NCBI RefSeq assembly: GCF_946478805.1
Contig: NZ_CAMLDC010000007.1
Location: 62,001-126,000 of the forward strand
DNA: 64,000 bases
From: an uncultured Fluviicola sp.
Lineage (GTDB): Bacteria; Bacteroidota; Bacteroidia; Flavobacteriales; Crocinitomicaceae
Direction of reading: 5' to 3'
The translations under genes were made by a program, and so were the position numbers. Numbering within the stretch: the stretch's first letter is position 1; every line of letters begins with the position of its first letter. The notes under the pieces are model-generated. The model made no database searches and had not been told where the DNA came from. It worked only from the letters and a program-made list of their open reading frames with translations. This document shows positions 43,391 to 53,176 of this stretch, piece by piece.

Positions 43391-44104
43391 GTGACACGAG
43401 CAGTTGTAATTATTCCTACGTATAATGAAAAAGAAAATGTTGAGCGAATGGCTCAAGCGGTAATGGGCTTGCCCGTTGCGATAGATATTCTTTTTGTAGA
43501 TGATAATTCTCCTGACGGAACGGCAGCAATTATTCGCGAACTGATAGTACAATTTCCCAACCGTATTTTCTTGGAAGAAAGACAAGGGAAATTAGGCTTG
43601 GGAACGGCTTATATTCATGGGTTCAAATGGTCTTTGAAACAGGATTACGAATACATTTTTGAAATGGATTGCGATTTTTCGCATAATCCGTTGGACTTGC
43701 CAAGATTGTTGGCAGCTTGTACCGAAAAAGGTGCAGATGTCAGTATCGGATCACGTTATACCAAAGGTGGAAAAGTTCAGAACTGGCCGATGGGTCGCAT
43801 CATGATGTCTTATTTTGCCTCTGTTTATGTCCGGATGATTCTGTTCATTGGAATCTCCGATACAACAGCAGGATTCATGTGTTATTCAAATAAGGTACTT
43901 AAAGCTATTGACTTGGATAATATACATTTCAAAGGATATGCCTTCCAGATCGAAATGAAGTATGCGGCAAAGAAAAAAGGATTTAAAATAATTGAAGTTC
44001 CGATTACGTTTATTGATCGTCAATTCGGGGAATCAAAAATGTCTTCAAGTATCTTCAAGGAAGCCTTCTTTGGAGTTTGGAAAATGAGAAATTTAAAAGT
44101 GTAA
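43391..44104 (+). CDS. Polyprenol monophosphomannose synthase-like glycosyltransferase
   Basis: This 237-residue family 2 GT-A enzyme begins MTRAVVIIPTYNEKENV, with the nucleotide site FVDDNSPDGTA, the metal site EMDCDFSHNP and the DPM1-like GSRYTKGGKVQNWP. These enzymes transfer mannose from GDP-mannose to a polyprenyl phosphate for later glycosylation outside the membrane. The start is a GTG at 43391; no ATG fits. It shares one base with the dihydroorotase start. The glycosyltransferase-dihydroorotase-DUF4296 set recurs in Bacteroidota. Confidence 0.88.
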   Translation: MTRAVVIIPTYNEKENVERMAQAVMGLPVAIDILFVDDNSPDGTAAIIRELIVQFPNRIFLEERQGKLGLGTAYIHGFKWSLKQDYEYIFEMDCDFSHNPLDLPRLLAACTEKGADVSIGSRYTKGGKVQNWPMGRIMMSYFASVYVRMILFIGISDTTAGFMCYSNKVLKAIDLDNIHFKGYAFQIEMKYAAKKKGFKIIEVPITFIDRQFGESKMSSSIFKEAFFGVWKMRNLKV

Positions 44105-45441
44105 TGGCAAAGATTTTATTGAAAGGGGCAACGCTCGTAAATGAAGGAAAGGAATTTGTTGCGGATGTCTTGATAGAGGATAAGCGCATTTCTAAAATTG
44201 CATCTTCCATTTCAATAAATGAGTCAATGACTGAAATCAATTGTGAGGGATTGCACTTGCTTCCGGGTTGTATTGATGACCAGGTTCATTTCAGAGAACC
44301 GGGTCTGACACATAAAGCGAATATTCAATCTGAATCCAGGGCAGCTGTTGCAGGAGGAATCACTTCTTTCATGGAAATGCCGAATACGGTTCCAAATACC
44401 TTGACACAAGAGTTGTTGGAAGCGAAATACCAACGTGCAGCAGAAGTTTCTCCGGCAAACTATTCCTTTTTCATGGGAGCCTCGAATAATAACTATGAAG
44501 AAGTGATGAAAACAAATATCCAAAATGTTTGTGGAGTCAAAATATTCATGGGCTCGTCTACCGGGAATATGTTGGTTGACAATACCGGCACTTTGGAGCA
44601 CTTGTTCGCCAATGTTCCCATGTTGATTGCAACTCATTGTGAAGATGAAGCAACCATCAGAAGAAACCTGGAGCAATACAAAGAGCAATATGGCGAAGAC
44701 ATTCCGATGTCTGCCCATCCATTGATCCGAAGTGCTGAGGCTTGTTACCTGTCATCTTCCAAGGCCGTTGAACTAGCTAAGAAGAATAACACACGATTAC
44801 ATATCTTACATATTTCAACGGGAATCGAAACGGAACTTTTCAGAAATGATATTCCGTTGGAACAAAAGAGAATCACAGCGGAGGCTTGTGTTCATCATTT
44901 GTGGTTTTCGGATGTCGATTATGCAGATAAAGGGGCTTGGATCAAATGGAATCCGGCAGTGAAAACAGTCGCCGATAGAGATCAGATCTGGAAAGCACTT
45001 TTGGATAATCGAATCGATGTGATTGCAACAGACCATGCTCCGCATACAATCGAAGAAAAACAACAGAAATACCTGCAGGCACCTTCTGGTGGACCATTGG
45101 TTCAACATGCTCTGTTGGCCATGTTGGATGCTTCTGCACACGGAAAAATTCCATTGGTTCGGGTGGTTGAAAAAATGGCTCATGCGGTTGCTACCTGCTT
45201 TCAAATAAAGGATCGCGGGTTCTTGAGAGAAGGTTATTTCGCGGATTTGGTATTAGTGGATTTGACTAAAAAGTCCACAGTAACGAAAGAATCCATTCTT
45301 TATCAATGTGGCTGGTCACCGTTTGAAGGAACCACCTTTTCTTCAAGTATTGAAAAAACATTTGTAAACGGTGAACTGGTTTACGATAATGGGATGTTAA
45401 CAGGTAGACAAAGTGGTGAACGTTTGTTATTCAATCGATGA
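44104..45441 (+). CDS. Dihydroorotase
   Basis: This 445-residue amidohydrolase-fold enzyme should cyclise carbamoyl aspartate to dihydroorotate in pyrimidine synthesis. The motif CIDDQVHFREPG has Q60 where most amidohydrolases have the first His of HxH (H62 kept); a Gln there is, to my memory, common in this phylum. LHILHIST and ATDHAPHT carry other metal and catalytic residues. I use the ATG at 44104, which overlaps the upstream stop (TAATG), over the longer frame to 44077. It overlaps the DUF4296 gene by 4 bases. Confidence 0.9.
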   Translation: MAKILLKGATLVNEGKEFVADVLIEDKRISKIASSISINESMTEINCEGLHLLPGCIDDQVHFREPGLTHKANIQSESRAAVAGGITSFMEMPNTVPNTLTQELLEAKYQRAAEVSPANYSFFMGASNNNYEEVMKTNIQNVCGVKIFMGSSTGNMLVDNTGTLEHLFANVPMLIATHCEDEATIRRNLEQYKEQYGEDIPMSAHPLIRSAEACYLSSSKAVELAKKNNTRLHILHISTGIETELFRNDIPLEQKRITAEACVHHLWFSDVDYADKGAWIKWNPAVKTVADRDQIWKALLDNRIDVIATDHAPHTIEEKQQKYLQAPSGGPLVQHALLAMLDASAHGKIPLVRVVEKMAHAVATCFQIKDRGFLREGYFADLVLVDLTKKSTVTKESILYQCGWSPFEGTTFSSSIEKTFVNGELVYDNGMLTGRQSGERLLFNR

Positions 45442-45791
45442 GAAAGCTCCTTGGCATATTGATTTTGGTGAGTTTACAATCGTGTAACAGTGAACTTCAC
45501 GGTTTGAAAAAACCGGATAATTTGATTCCAAAAGATCAGATGATCCGGGTAATGACAGATATGCTTATTTTGGAAGGTCATATTCAAACCACTTATTCAA
45601 CGGTAAATCGTTATTACAAGGTCATGAGTGCATCAGGAAGGGCTTACTTGAAGACGAAGCATATTTCTGAAAAACAATACGAGGATTCATTTGCCTATTA
45701 CAGTGGTAAGAATGAAGAATACAGAGTCATGTTGGAGAAAGTGATGGAAAATTTGCAAAAAGAGTCCATCGAATTACAGAAAAAATCCTAG
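45438..45791 (+). CDS. DUF4296 lipoprotein
   Basis: The protein has 117 residues. A lipobox (LQSC, cysteine 16) is followed by PDNLIPKDQMIRVMTDMLILEGHIQT, the DUF4296 core, and a helical charged tail. The function of the family is unknown. It starts within the dihydroorotase stop (ATGA) and ends at a CTAG that is also the stop of the opposite-strand gene. Confidence 0.85.
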   Translation: MRKLLGILILVSLQSCNSELHGLKKPDNLIPKDQMIRVMTDMLILEGHIQTTYSTVNRYYKVMSASGRAYLKTKHISEKQYEDSFAYYSGKNEEYRVMLEKVMENLQKESIELQKKS

Positions 45792-46501
45792 TGGCAGTCC
45801 GAGCGAACGGAAGTCATCAATTTCCTGAATTCCAAATTGTATTGACCTTCATTGAACCACATTTTTTGATTCTCCAGGATACAGTTCCACCAACCATATC
45901 TTAATACTTCAATTCGCGCCCATAATTCCTGGTCCGGACCATTCCAGTGTTGTTCAAACGACCTGTTTATAGGATTTGGATCAAGCGCATCCGAAACTTC
46001 CTTGTCGTGGATTTCCTTCCAAAGATTCAACAATGTTTTTCCACCTTTATCCAGTGCTGTTACATATTTGGAGCATTCTTTGCAATAAGGTGTTCCTTTC
46101 AAGGCATTGGGACGATTTAACGCAATGACCGCTTTTTCTCGTAGCAAACATTGCTCTTTGATATTTGCCAAGCGCATTTTCTTAATATTGGTCCAGTAAT
46201 CTCCTTTCGGATACTCCATCTGGTTCAATTCCTTCAAGAAATTGTCGCATTCAAATTGAATATTTTTGACCTTCAGATAAGCAGTGTCCTTCGGTTGATA
46301 AGCCAGGTAGGGCTGACTCATTTCCGAAGCCTGGATCAAGGTGTAATGTACGTTTTGGACTTGCTGATAATTAGTTTTGGAGCTGTCGATCACCGCGTTG
46401 AAAAGGCAGGAACCCTCATACCATTCAAAAGTGAGTTCCTGGGCGGTAATTACCCCAGATGACAAGCTGAAAAGAGCGATGGCTAAAAAAAGGTTTCTCA
46501 T
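45788..46501 (-). CDS. Secreted protein of unknown function, coupled to ruvC
   Basis: The 237-residue protein has a signal peptide ([19 protein letters not shown]) and six or so scattered cysteines in the mature part (for example CLFNA, CDNFL, CLLREK, CKECSKY). It is mainly helical. I know no family. Its start overlaps the ruvC stop by 4 bases (ATGA), and its stop shares the palindrome CTAG with the convergent DUF4296 gene. Confidence 0.65.
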   Translation of the reverse strand: MRNLFLAIALFSLSSGVITAQELTFEWYEGSCLFNAVIDSSKTNYQQVQNVHYTLIQASEMSQPYLAYQPKDTAYLKVKNIQFECDNFLKELNQMEYPKGDYWTNIKKMRLANIKEQCLLREKAVIALNRPNALKGTPYCKECSKYVTALDKGGKTLLNLWKEIHDKEVSDALDPNPINRSFEQHWNGPDQELWARIEVLRYGWWNCILENQKMWFNEGQYNLEFRKLMTSVRSDCH

Positions 46502-47055
46502 CTTAATTTTCTTTCAGGATTTTTACTCAGGAAACTCGTCCAGCTGTTTCCTTTGCTTTTATTGTTTTCACCGATTCCTTTGGAGAAATGATGACAGACT
46601 GCGGCGGCCAATCCATCGGTCGCATCCAGGTATTTTGGGAGTTCGTCAAAACGAAGCAAGGTTTGAAGCATCATAGCGACTTGCTCTTTGGATGCATTTC
46701 CATTCCCTGTAATTGCTTGTTTGATTCTTTTCGGAGTATATTCCTCATACGGGATATTCCTTCTCAGGGAAGCGGCAATTGCAACTCCTTGAGCTCTTCC
46801 CAGTTTTAGCATGGATTGAACATTCTTTCCGAAGAAAGGTGCTTCAATAGCCATTTCGTCCGGTTTGTATTCTTCCATCAGACCATCAATTCGATCAAAA
46901 ATCCGTTTCAACTTATCGGGTTGGTTATCGAGTTTGTTCAACTGGATAATTCCGAAGTTGAGCATCTCAATTTTCGTGCCCTTGATATGAATTAAACCAT
47001 ATCCTAATACCGTTGTCCCGGGGTCAATCCCTAAAATTATTTTATCTTCGGCCAT
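46498..47055 (-). CDS. ruvC: Crossover junction endodeoxyribonuclease RuvC
   Basis: This 185-residue Holliday-junction resolvase has catalytic residues D11 (LGIDPGTT), E71 (MAIEAPFF) and D144/D147 ([15 protein letters not shown]). The family start is [13 protein letters not shown], at the ATG 47055; a longer frame to 47115 would add a false hydrophobic leader that lies in the divergent gene. The start codon overlaps that of the divergent gene in CATG. No ruvA or ruvB is in the window. Confidence 0.93.
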   Translation of the reverse strand: MAEDKIILGIDPGTTVLGYGLIHIKGTKIEMLNFGIIQLNKLDNQPDKLKRIFDRIDGLMEEYKPDEMAIEAPFFGKNVQSMLKLGRAQGVAIAASLRRNIPYEEYTPKRIKQAITGNGNASKEQVAMMLQTLLRFDELPKYLDATDGLAAAVCHHFSKGIGENNKSKGNSWTSFLSKNPERKLR

Positions 47056-47977
47056 GCAAATGAAAGAGAAAGATAAAGCTACTAAAAAACAAGCTGGTTT
47101 AATGACATTATTCAAATTATTGGTGTTTGTTGCCGTAATTTTGACCTTGTATTTTCAGTTGAATAATGTAGATTGGGAACATGCCAAAGGATTGGATATC
47201 AAACATTGGTGGGCACTCGTTCTGGCTTTTTTATTGCTCATTCCCAATTTATGGATGGAGTTTCTGAAATGGAAAACTATTACAAATCCCATGCATGTGG
47301 AAATGAAGCTGGTGAAGAATGCTTTTTGGGCAGGAGTTGCTTCCGGATTCATGTCGCCCAACGGCTGGGGGAATTTTTTAGGTCGATTGATCTATTTTCA
47401 AAAGCGGCAAACGATATATATCATCTTTTCTACAGCGTTGGCCAATTTGAGTCAGCTGATTCCAACTTTGCTTTTCGGATTGTTTGCGGTACTCTTGAAA
47501 TATGGGGATTCCAATTCGTTATGGCTTCTCACAAGTGCAGGAGCAATTTGTATTCTGGCCCTTTATTTCTTTGGAGATTATTTGCTTCCGAAAAAAAGAA
47601 GCCGGTTTCCATTTGTAAGAAAACTTCAAAGTATTCGTGGCAGGTATCAAAGTTTAAAATGGCCTTTTTTAAGCTTTTCAGTAATCCGGTTCCTGGTTTT
47701 CAGTTTACAGTACGTGTTATTGTTTGTGACTTTCGGTTATGAGGATTTTTGGTTCCTTCTAACACAAATCTGGTTGATTTACCTGTTCACCTCGTTCGTT
47801 CCATCCTTATGGTCGGGAAAGGTTTTGATTCGCGAAACGGCCGCTTTGTTTGTTTTTGGCGGAACCCTCGTTTCTGTTCCGGATGTCATTGTTTCGAGTA
47901 TCATTATTTACCTCATTAACATTGCTTTGCCGGCATTTATGAGTAGTTTTATTTGGTTACCGAAACGAAAAAAATAG
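47054..47977 (+). CDS. Flippase-like / LPG-synthase-type membrane protein
   Basis: The 307-residue protein has about 8 transmembrane helices ([19 protein letters not shown] near 20-38; [22 protein letters not shown] near 50-72). The conserved block [25 protein letters not shown] is typical of the lysylphosphatidylglycerol synthase transmembrane (UPF0104/flippase-like) family. The start may be the ATG at 47054, 47060 or 47102. It precedes a processive glycosyltransferase by 3 bases, which suggests joint work on a lipid-linked glycan. Confidence 0.75.
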   Translation: MQMKEKDKATKKQAGLMTLFKLLVFVAVILTLYFQLNNVDWEHAKGLDIKHWWALVLAFLLLIPNLWMEFLKWKTITNPMHVEMKLVKNAFWAGVASGFMSPNGWGNFLGRLIYFQKRQTIYIIFSTALANLSQLIPTLLFGLFAVLLKYGDSNSLWLLTSAGAICILALYFFGDYLLPKKRSRFPFVRKLQSIRGRYQSLKWPFLSFSVIRFLVFSLQYVLLFVTFGYEDFWFLLTQIWLIYLFTSFVPSLWSGKVLIRETAALFVFGGTLVSVPDVIVSSIIIYLINIALPAFMSSFIWLPKRKK

Positions 47978-47980
47978 CTT

Positions 47981-49054
47981 ATGTGGTTGATTGGTTCCTG
48001 GTTACTTCTATACACTCTTTCGATTTTAACATTATTATTTGGTGTAAACCGTTTGCGGGTCAGCAGAAATGCAAAAAAGATGATGGCGATAGATGAAATT
48101 TCCGTTGTCGTTCCTTTCAGAAATGAGGCTGACAACCTGGAAGTATTCCTGGAGTGTATTTATGCGCAGCGGTACCAACCTGCACAATGGATCTTTGTCA
48201 ACGATCATTCTTCGGATTCGTATATTGGCCTATTCAAGGAAATGGATTCATTTCCAATCCGGTTATTGCATTTACCTGAAGAGCAAAGAGGGAAGAAACG
48301 AGCTATCCGTTTTGGAATGGACCATGTCCGGACGGAATATTGCCTGACAATGGATGCTGATGTTGTATTCGGGAAAGACTATATGAAATCGATGTTGCTG
48401 CTTCCGGAAGCTGAATTGATCATTCTTCCTGTTGAAATGACCGGAACCAAATGGTGGCAATCGTTCTTCACATTGGAATACCTTTTTACGACACTTTTAA
48501 ACAAAGGAATTGCAGGCTGGGCGAGACCTGTAAGCTGCAGTGGTGCAAATCTCCTGATCCACGTCGCAAGTTTCGACCAGGTCGATGATATCGAGGATCA
48601 CGATCATATTTTGAGTGGAGATGATATTTATACCCTGAGAGCTTTTCGGAGTTCAGGAAAACGAATTGAAATAGTAGAAAACGAAGCACTTAAGGTGGAA
48701 ACAGAAACTCCGGAAACCTTATCGAAAGTAATGGAACAACGAGTTCGATGGCTCGGAAAAACAAGCCATGTAGCAGATTCATTGAATAATTTTTTGGGAA
48801 TTTGGGCAGTAGGGCTTCATTTGTATTATTTCCTGCTTCTCATCATTACTTTTTTTGCAGGTGTTTATTGGCTGACAATCCTGCTTATCGGATTCAAGTA
48901 TGGGATGGATTTCATGTTGGTGAAAATGGATAAAAAGAAACCGAAAGCTCTTGATTTCTTAGGTTTGGGTCTGTTTGAACTGTTTTATCCTGTTTATTTA
49001 TTTGCCCTGTTGGCCTACCTGATGGTTTCACAACCGGAGTGGAAAGGAAGATAG
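47981..49054 (+). CDS. Membrane-bound family 2 glycosyltransferase
   Basis: The 357-residue protein has an N-terminal helix, a GT-A domain and two C-terminal helices. Motifs are VVPFRNEADNLEVFLECI, FVNDHSSD, TMDADVVFGKDYM (metal site DAD), LSGDDIYTLRAF and QRVRW, the QxxRW of processive GT2 enzymes. It would polymerise or transfer hexose on the inner membrane; the substrate is unknown. It is coupled to the flippase-like gene and followed by a hairpin terminator. Confidence 0.85.
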   Translation: MWLIGSWLLLYTLSILTLLFGVNRLRVSRNAKKMMAIDEISVVVPFRNEADNLEVFLECIYAQRYQPAQWIFVNDHSSDSYIGLFKEMDSFPIRLLHLPEEQRGKKRAIRFGMDHVRTEYCLTMDADVVFGKDYMKSMLLLPEAELIILPVEMTGTKWWQSFFTLEYLFTTLLNKGIAGWARPVSCSGANLLIHVASFDQVDDIEDHDHILSGDDIYTLRAFRSSGKRIEIVENEALKVETETPETLSKVMEQRVRWLGKTSHVADSLNNFLGIWAVGLHLYYFLLLIITFFAGVYWLTILLIGFKYGMDFMLVKMDKKKPKALDFLGLGLFELFYPVYLFALLAYLMVSQPEWKGR

Positions 49055-49077
49055 GAGTTTTGTAGTTCTCCTAAAGT

Positions 49078-49107
49078 AAAAGAGCATCATTTTCATGACG
49101 CTCTTTT
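49078..49107 (+). terminator. Hairpin terminator after the GT2 gene
   Basis: AAAAGAGC and GCTCTTTT form the stem with an inner TCAT/ATGA stem and one mismatch; the right arm ends in a T4 run, followed by A. A shorter AGGAG/CTCCT pair precedes it. Confidence 0.55.
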
Positions 49108-49234
49108 AGTGAGTCTAAAGCAACAAAGTTCGAACCAACCAGATAGGCAAAAATCAATTAATTAACCTACATCTCACTATAAATTTAAAAGATTTAAGCC
49201 CTATCTCAAAAACGACTTCATTTCAATAGACCAT

Positions 49235-50044
49235 TTATTCTGTTACTTCTACGTACAAGGTATCTGAATTCAACCCTGTAAAAATCCCGTAACCATTGAT
49301 AATACTAGTGGAAGGGTTCGTTAAATTCTGAGAACTTGTACTATTACTATCGTATAATGTGGCATAATCGGGTAATACATGATACAAGATTATACGATGT
49401 GTTCCATAATACTGAAATTCCATTGCTCGAATTTCTTCCACTCCTAGATTTGTAGGCGATTTTCTAAACCGGTTTCCAGGTGGAGCATTATCCCCAAAAT
49501 CTCTGATTGGATTAAGAACCGATTCGATATTCTCAACAAGAATAAGATAATACGATCCATCGGAATTGGTCCAATTAATCTCGATTGGATCGGGTTGAGT
49601 TATTTGTGTTGGAGGCCCAGAAGTACTATCCATTTTTTCTATAGCTATTACTGTAGCGGATTGCGTCATGTTCAGCGGCTTCGAGGGAATATAGGTGTAT
49701 GCGGAAACGAATTTCGAATTGAATTGGAATGAAACACTGTAATTTTCTCCTTGAGAAACGACAATTGAACTGTCAATATATACACCGCCTCCAAGTGGTG
49801 TAAGCATATGTGTGCCTCCGCTGTAAGTAACTGTTAGCATCAGATTATCTATGTCATCATCAGAATATTGGACGTTTTCAGAAAACGGAATCTGTCTGCT
49901 TATTTTAACGCTAAGATAATTACCCGGTTCAAGATAAGCTTCAATAATGGGGGAGTCTGTGAATTCAGAGTTTTCCGATTTTTTGCAAGCCGCCAGTGGG
50001 AGTAATGCTAAATAACAAATAACAATAAAAAATGGTAATTTCAT
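49235..50044 (-). CDS. DUF4249 lipoprotein, partner of the TonB receptor
   Basis: The 269-residue lipoprotein has a lipobox ending LAAC (residue 20). The body begins SPIIEAYLEPGNYLSVKISRQIPFSEN and has MLTPLGGGVYIDSSIVVSQGENYSVSF, matching DUF4249. These usually pair with a TonB-dependent receptor in place of SusD, and probably form the extracellular lid. The TonB gene stop overlaps its start by one base (TAATG). Confidence 0.85.
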   Translation of the reverse strand: MKLPFFIVICYLALLPLAACKKSENSEFTDSPIIEAYLEPGNYLSVKISRQIPFSENVQYSDDDIDNLMLTVTYSGGTHMLTPLGGGVYIDSSIVVSQGENYSVSFQFNSKFVSAYTYIPSKPLNMTQSATVIAIEKMDSTSGPPTQITQPDPIEINWTNSDGSYYLILVENIESVLNPIRDFGDNAPPGNRFRKSPTNLGVEEIRAMEFQYYGTHRIILYHVLPDYATLYDSNSTSSQNLTNPSTSIINGYGIFTGLNSDTLYVEVTE

Positions 50045-53043
50045 TATCGAAGTTTTAGTGAGAGAGTAATGTTTGGAGTAAACCCGAGATAGTTAATATT
50101 GGTTTCAATAACCTCGCCGTCCTCTATGGAGTATTGTTTGTACCAGGTATTTATACGATTGTAGAGATTGAAAACTGAAAAACCAATGTAACCAATCTCT
50201 CTTCGTCTTTTATCTCCTTTTGTACCTCCCAAGAGTTTGTAATTGATAGCAATATCACAGCGATGGTAATCTGGAAGACGCAAACTGTTTTTGGAAGTTA
50301 CCGTAAAGAAATCTTGAGTTGATCCATCCAGAAGGGTAATCGTATAAGCTCCCGAAGGAGCTGTATAAGGTCGTCCTGTAGCATAAATCCAAGTAAGTGA
50401 AAAATCCCATCGTTTGTATTTATACAAAAGCACAGCTTTAAATTCATGAGTCACATCTTGATTTGCCGCATAATACGAATCCGAATAAATATCAAATTTA
50501 TTGCGGGCTTGTCCCAATGTATAGCTGACCCACCCATTAATTTTTCCAGATTTTTTCTGGATCAAGAATTCCAGTCCCTTTGAATACCCGTTACCTGTAA
50601 AGAAGTTTTCATCGTAACTAACCCCACCTGGACTGGCATTGAATCGAAGAGAGTATTCCGTAATGTTACTAATCTGTTTGTAGTAACCTTCTGTGCTAAA
50701 GAGGTAATTGGGAGTTTCGTAAGACAAACCTCCAATGTAATGGACAGCAGAGCTTACAGGAATTGAATTTCCGTCAGATAACAACCAGAAATCTTTACTT
50801 CCAGAAAGAATATCCTCTCGCGTTACTCTGTTGGCAAATTGATAGTATTTTCCGATGGCTCCTTTGAGAGTCAACTTACTCGTTAGACCAATAGTAACGG
50901 TTGTCCGCGGCTCATAATATATTTGTTTGGTTGTTTCAAAATAACTTGCTCTAATTCCTGGAATAAATTGTATTCGTTCTTTCCAGAATTTGAACTTGTT
51001 TTGGATGTAAGCACCACTTAAAGAAGCTTTATTGTGTTTGTCTAATACTGTTGTAGTATCATTTTGAGCGTATGTGTAATCGATGTCAAAATAGGTTCCG
51101 AATACACCGAACTGCAGCTGACTAAAATGAAACAGATTCCATTCATAATCTGATTTAAAGCTGTAATCCTTGAGATCGTTGTTTTCAAAAATACCGCTGC
51201 TTGTAGTTGTTTCCTCACCACTTGAATTGGTAACTGTTCTTTTCTGGGATTTGTCTCGGTCACTATAATAATTGGAATAACTCAAAATGGTATTTCCATA
51301 GAATTTTTCACTCCATTTTCGCGACCATTTCAAACTGCTCCCAATATTCCCATATTTCGTAAGATCTTTAGAACTCATACTAAAATTAGAGTTACCACTT
51401 CCAAAAGAGGATGCATCAAAGGAAGAGCTGTTGTCCAATTTATCTGTCCCGTTGAAGATACTTAAGGAGATGATATCCTTATTTGTCGGTTTATAAGTGA
51501 ATTTGCCATTCAAATCGTAAAAGAAGGAAGTCACCTTTGTCTCTTGTGATCTTGGTCCTCCCGGTCCACCACCGGTTGATTGCTGGTCTGAAGTACTGCT
51601 TTTATTGAATTTTTCAAAGATTTTATCATAGATTGGTCCTTTGTAGGATCGACGGAATGCAATCACTGATGAGAATTTAGTTCCCACTGGAATTTCCACG
51701 AACATATTCATACTTAAGAGACTAAAATCACCACCGATATTGAATTTTTTTTGATTTCCTTCCTTTCCTGTGATTTCTGTCACACTCGATAATCTTCCAC
51801 CAAAACGCGATTCAAATCCTCCTTTATAGAGTTGCACATCTTTTAGAGCGTTGGAATTAAAAGCACTGAAGAAACCGTACAAGTGGTCGACATGGTAAAC
51901 AGTAAAACCATCATAAAGAACGAGATTCTGATCGGGAGTTCCACCGCGTACATATAATCCAGAAGAAGATTCATTGGAAGCGCTTACTCCCGGCATTAGT
52001 TGAAACGAACGCATCACATCTCGTTCTCCGAGATTCGGAAGTTGCTCGAGTTTTTTAGGTGTCATTTTGATAACACTTACATCCTCTTTTCTGGATAGAA
52101 CTACATCCTGGCGAACACCGTTGATTGTCACGTTTTGTAACTCCTGAGAAGTAGGAATCAGCTCAATGACGAAGTGCTTTTTGTCGATACCAGGGGTTAA
52201 AAATACTTCCGTCTTTTCATAACCGACATAGTTAACAATCAGTGTAGAAGTATCTGTAGGAACCTGTTGAATAGAAAAGTATCCGTCTGCATTCGACGAT
52301 CCCCCTCGTGAAGTGCTTTTAATTTGAATTGTTGCAAAGGGAAGTGCCTCGCCAGTTGCACGGTCTTTTACAATTCCTATAAGCGAGAAATCAACTGCAT
52401 TTGGAGGACCAAAATATGTTTTAACAGCCTTTTGCGAAATTATACTATTGTCTTTTTTTTCTTCTTCGACGTAAAATGTACCGTATTTATCTCCTTCATC
52501 TATTTTTAGTGCACCATAAGCTTCCTGATTTTCTGAGAATTCCTCAGTTATTGGCACACTCTCCGAGAGTGTATTTGTTCTCTCAAAAAGTTTGATGCTT
52601 TTGAAGGTATTGGATAGCCCCAAGGCATCAATATCCGTTTGACCAATCTTTGGATCCTGTACTCGAAGGAAAACATTGGAATGACCAAATGTATAACCGA
52701 AAGTGATAAGGCTACCAAGTGCATCCAGACATTCCAGTTTATCTAAAGTTTTACCCGCGCGATTTGGAACATATACAAACAGATAATTGTAGAACTGAGG
52801 TAAATCCTTCAGACTATCTACTATAAATAAATCTTGAGGGTCTTCGTATTCGTCTCCTAATAAGAAAATGAATGGACGTCTTACGCTCGTGTAGTTATTA
52901 TTCGGTGCGTAACAAACATATTTGAAATGGCACGCATTACCGTCTGAATTAAATGTAAACTCTCGTTGTGCATACGATGGTGATACCGATGCTAGTGAAA
53001 GAAAGAAAAATAACAAGTTTTTTTTGATAGTATGTGCTTGCAT
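50044..53043 (-). CDS. TonB-dependent receptor with N-terminal hydrolase-like domain
   Basis: From the ATG at 53043 the protein has 999 residues. The order is: signal peptide (about 1-26); an extra N-terminal domain (about 27-175); a linker; a carboxypeptidase-regulatory-like domain (about 222-300, GIVKDRATGEALPFATI); a plug (about 325-440, VRGGTPDQNLVLYDGFTVYHVDHLYGFF); then a 22-strand barrel ending in LGFTPNITLSLKLR. The extra domain has alternating hydrophobic strands (PFIFLLG, YLFVYVPN, SNVFLRVQD) and looks like a degenerate esterase-type alpha/beta fold without a GxSxG site. It takes up a substrate with DUF4249. Two-component genes follow. Confidence 0.88.
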   Translation of the reverse strand: MQAHTIKKNLLFFFLSLASVSPSYAQREFTFNSDGNACHFKYVCYAPNNNYTSVRRPFIFLLGDEYEDPQDLFIVDSLKDLPQFYNYLFVYVPNRAGKTLDKLECLDALGSLITFGYTFGHSNVFLRVQDPKIGQTDIDALGLSNTFKSIKLFERTNTLSESVPITEEFSENQEAYGALKIDEGDKYGTFYVEEEKKDNSIISQKAVKTYFGPPNAVDFSLIGIVKDRATGEALPFATIQIKSTSRGGSSNADGYFSIQQVPTDTSTLIVNYVGYEKTEVFLTPGIDKKHFVIELIPTSQELQNVTINGVRQDVVLSRKEDVSVIKMTPKKLEQLPNLGERDVMRSFQLMPGVSASNESSSGLYVRGGTPDQNLVLYDGFTVYHVDHLYGFFSAFNSNALKDVQLYKGGFESRFGGRLSSVTEITGKEGNQKKFNIGGDFSLLSMNMFVEIPVGTKFSSVIAFRRSYKGPIYDKIFEKFNKSSTSDQQSTGGGPGGPRSQETKVTSFFYDLNGKFTYKPTNKDIISLSIFNGTDKLDNSSSFDASSFGSGNSNFSMSSKDLTKYGNIGSSLKWSRKWSEKFYGNTILSYSNYYSDRDKSQKRTVTNSSGEETTTSSGIFENNDLKDYSFKSDYEWNLFHFSQLQFGVFGTYFDIDYTYAQNDTTTVLDKHNKASLSGAYIQNKFKFWKERIQFIPGIRASYFETTKQIYYEPRTTVTIGLTSKLTLKGAIGKYYQFANRVTREDILSGSKDFWLLSDGNSIPVSSAVHYIGGLSYETPNYLFSTEGYYKQISNITEYSLRFNASPGGVSYDENFFTGNGYSKGLEFLIQKKSGKINGWVSYTLGQARNKFDIYSDSYYAANQDVTHEFKAVLLYKYKRWDFSLTWIYATGRPYTAPSGAYTITLLDGSTQDFFTVTSKNSLRLPDYHRCDIAINYKLLGGTKGDKRRREIGYIGFSVFNLYNRINTWYKQYSIEDGEVIETNINYLGFTPNITLSLKLR

Positions 53044-53073
53044 TGCAAAATGAGCGTTATCCGAATGAAGGCT

Positions 53074-53081
53074 CAAAAGTA
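53074..53081 (-). promoter_or_regulatory. Promoter -7 element for the TonB receptor gene
   Basis: The minus strand reads TACTTTTG, matching TANNTTTG, 31 bases before the ATG at 53043. This supports the later start over a TTG at 53076, which overlaps the promoter. Confidence 0.45.
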
Positions 53082-53176
53082 TAATGAAGCTGTTCTGTAA
53101 AGGTTGAAGAATAGATGTTGAATGGAAATGTATCGAAGATCTGGTTAAAAATACCGTCCAGTTTTCATGGGATGAA

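Noticed and set aside
43307..43585. A 92-codon minus-strand frame upstream of the mannose synthase gene
   Set aside because: It is antisense to the start of the glycosyltransferase gene and has no recognisable features.
47173..47742. A 189-codon plus-strand frame within the flippase-like gene
   Set aside because: It is a frame shadow of the 47054 gene; it has no family features and the membrane protein has a clear conserved block.
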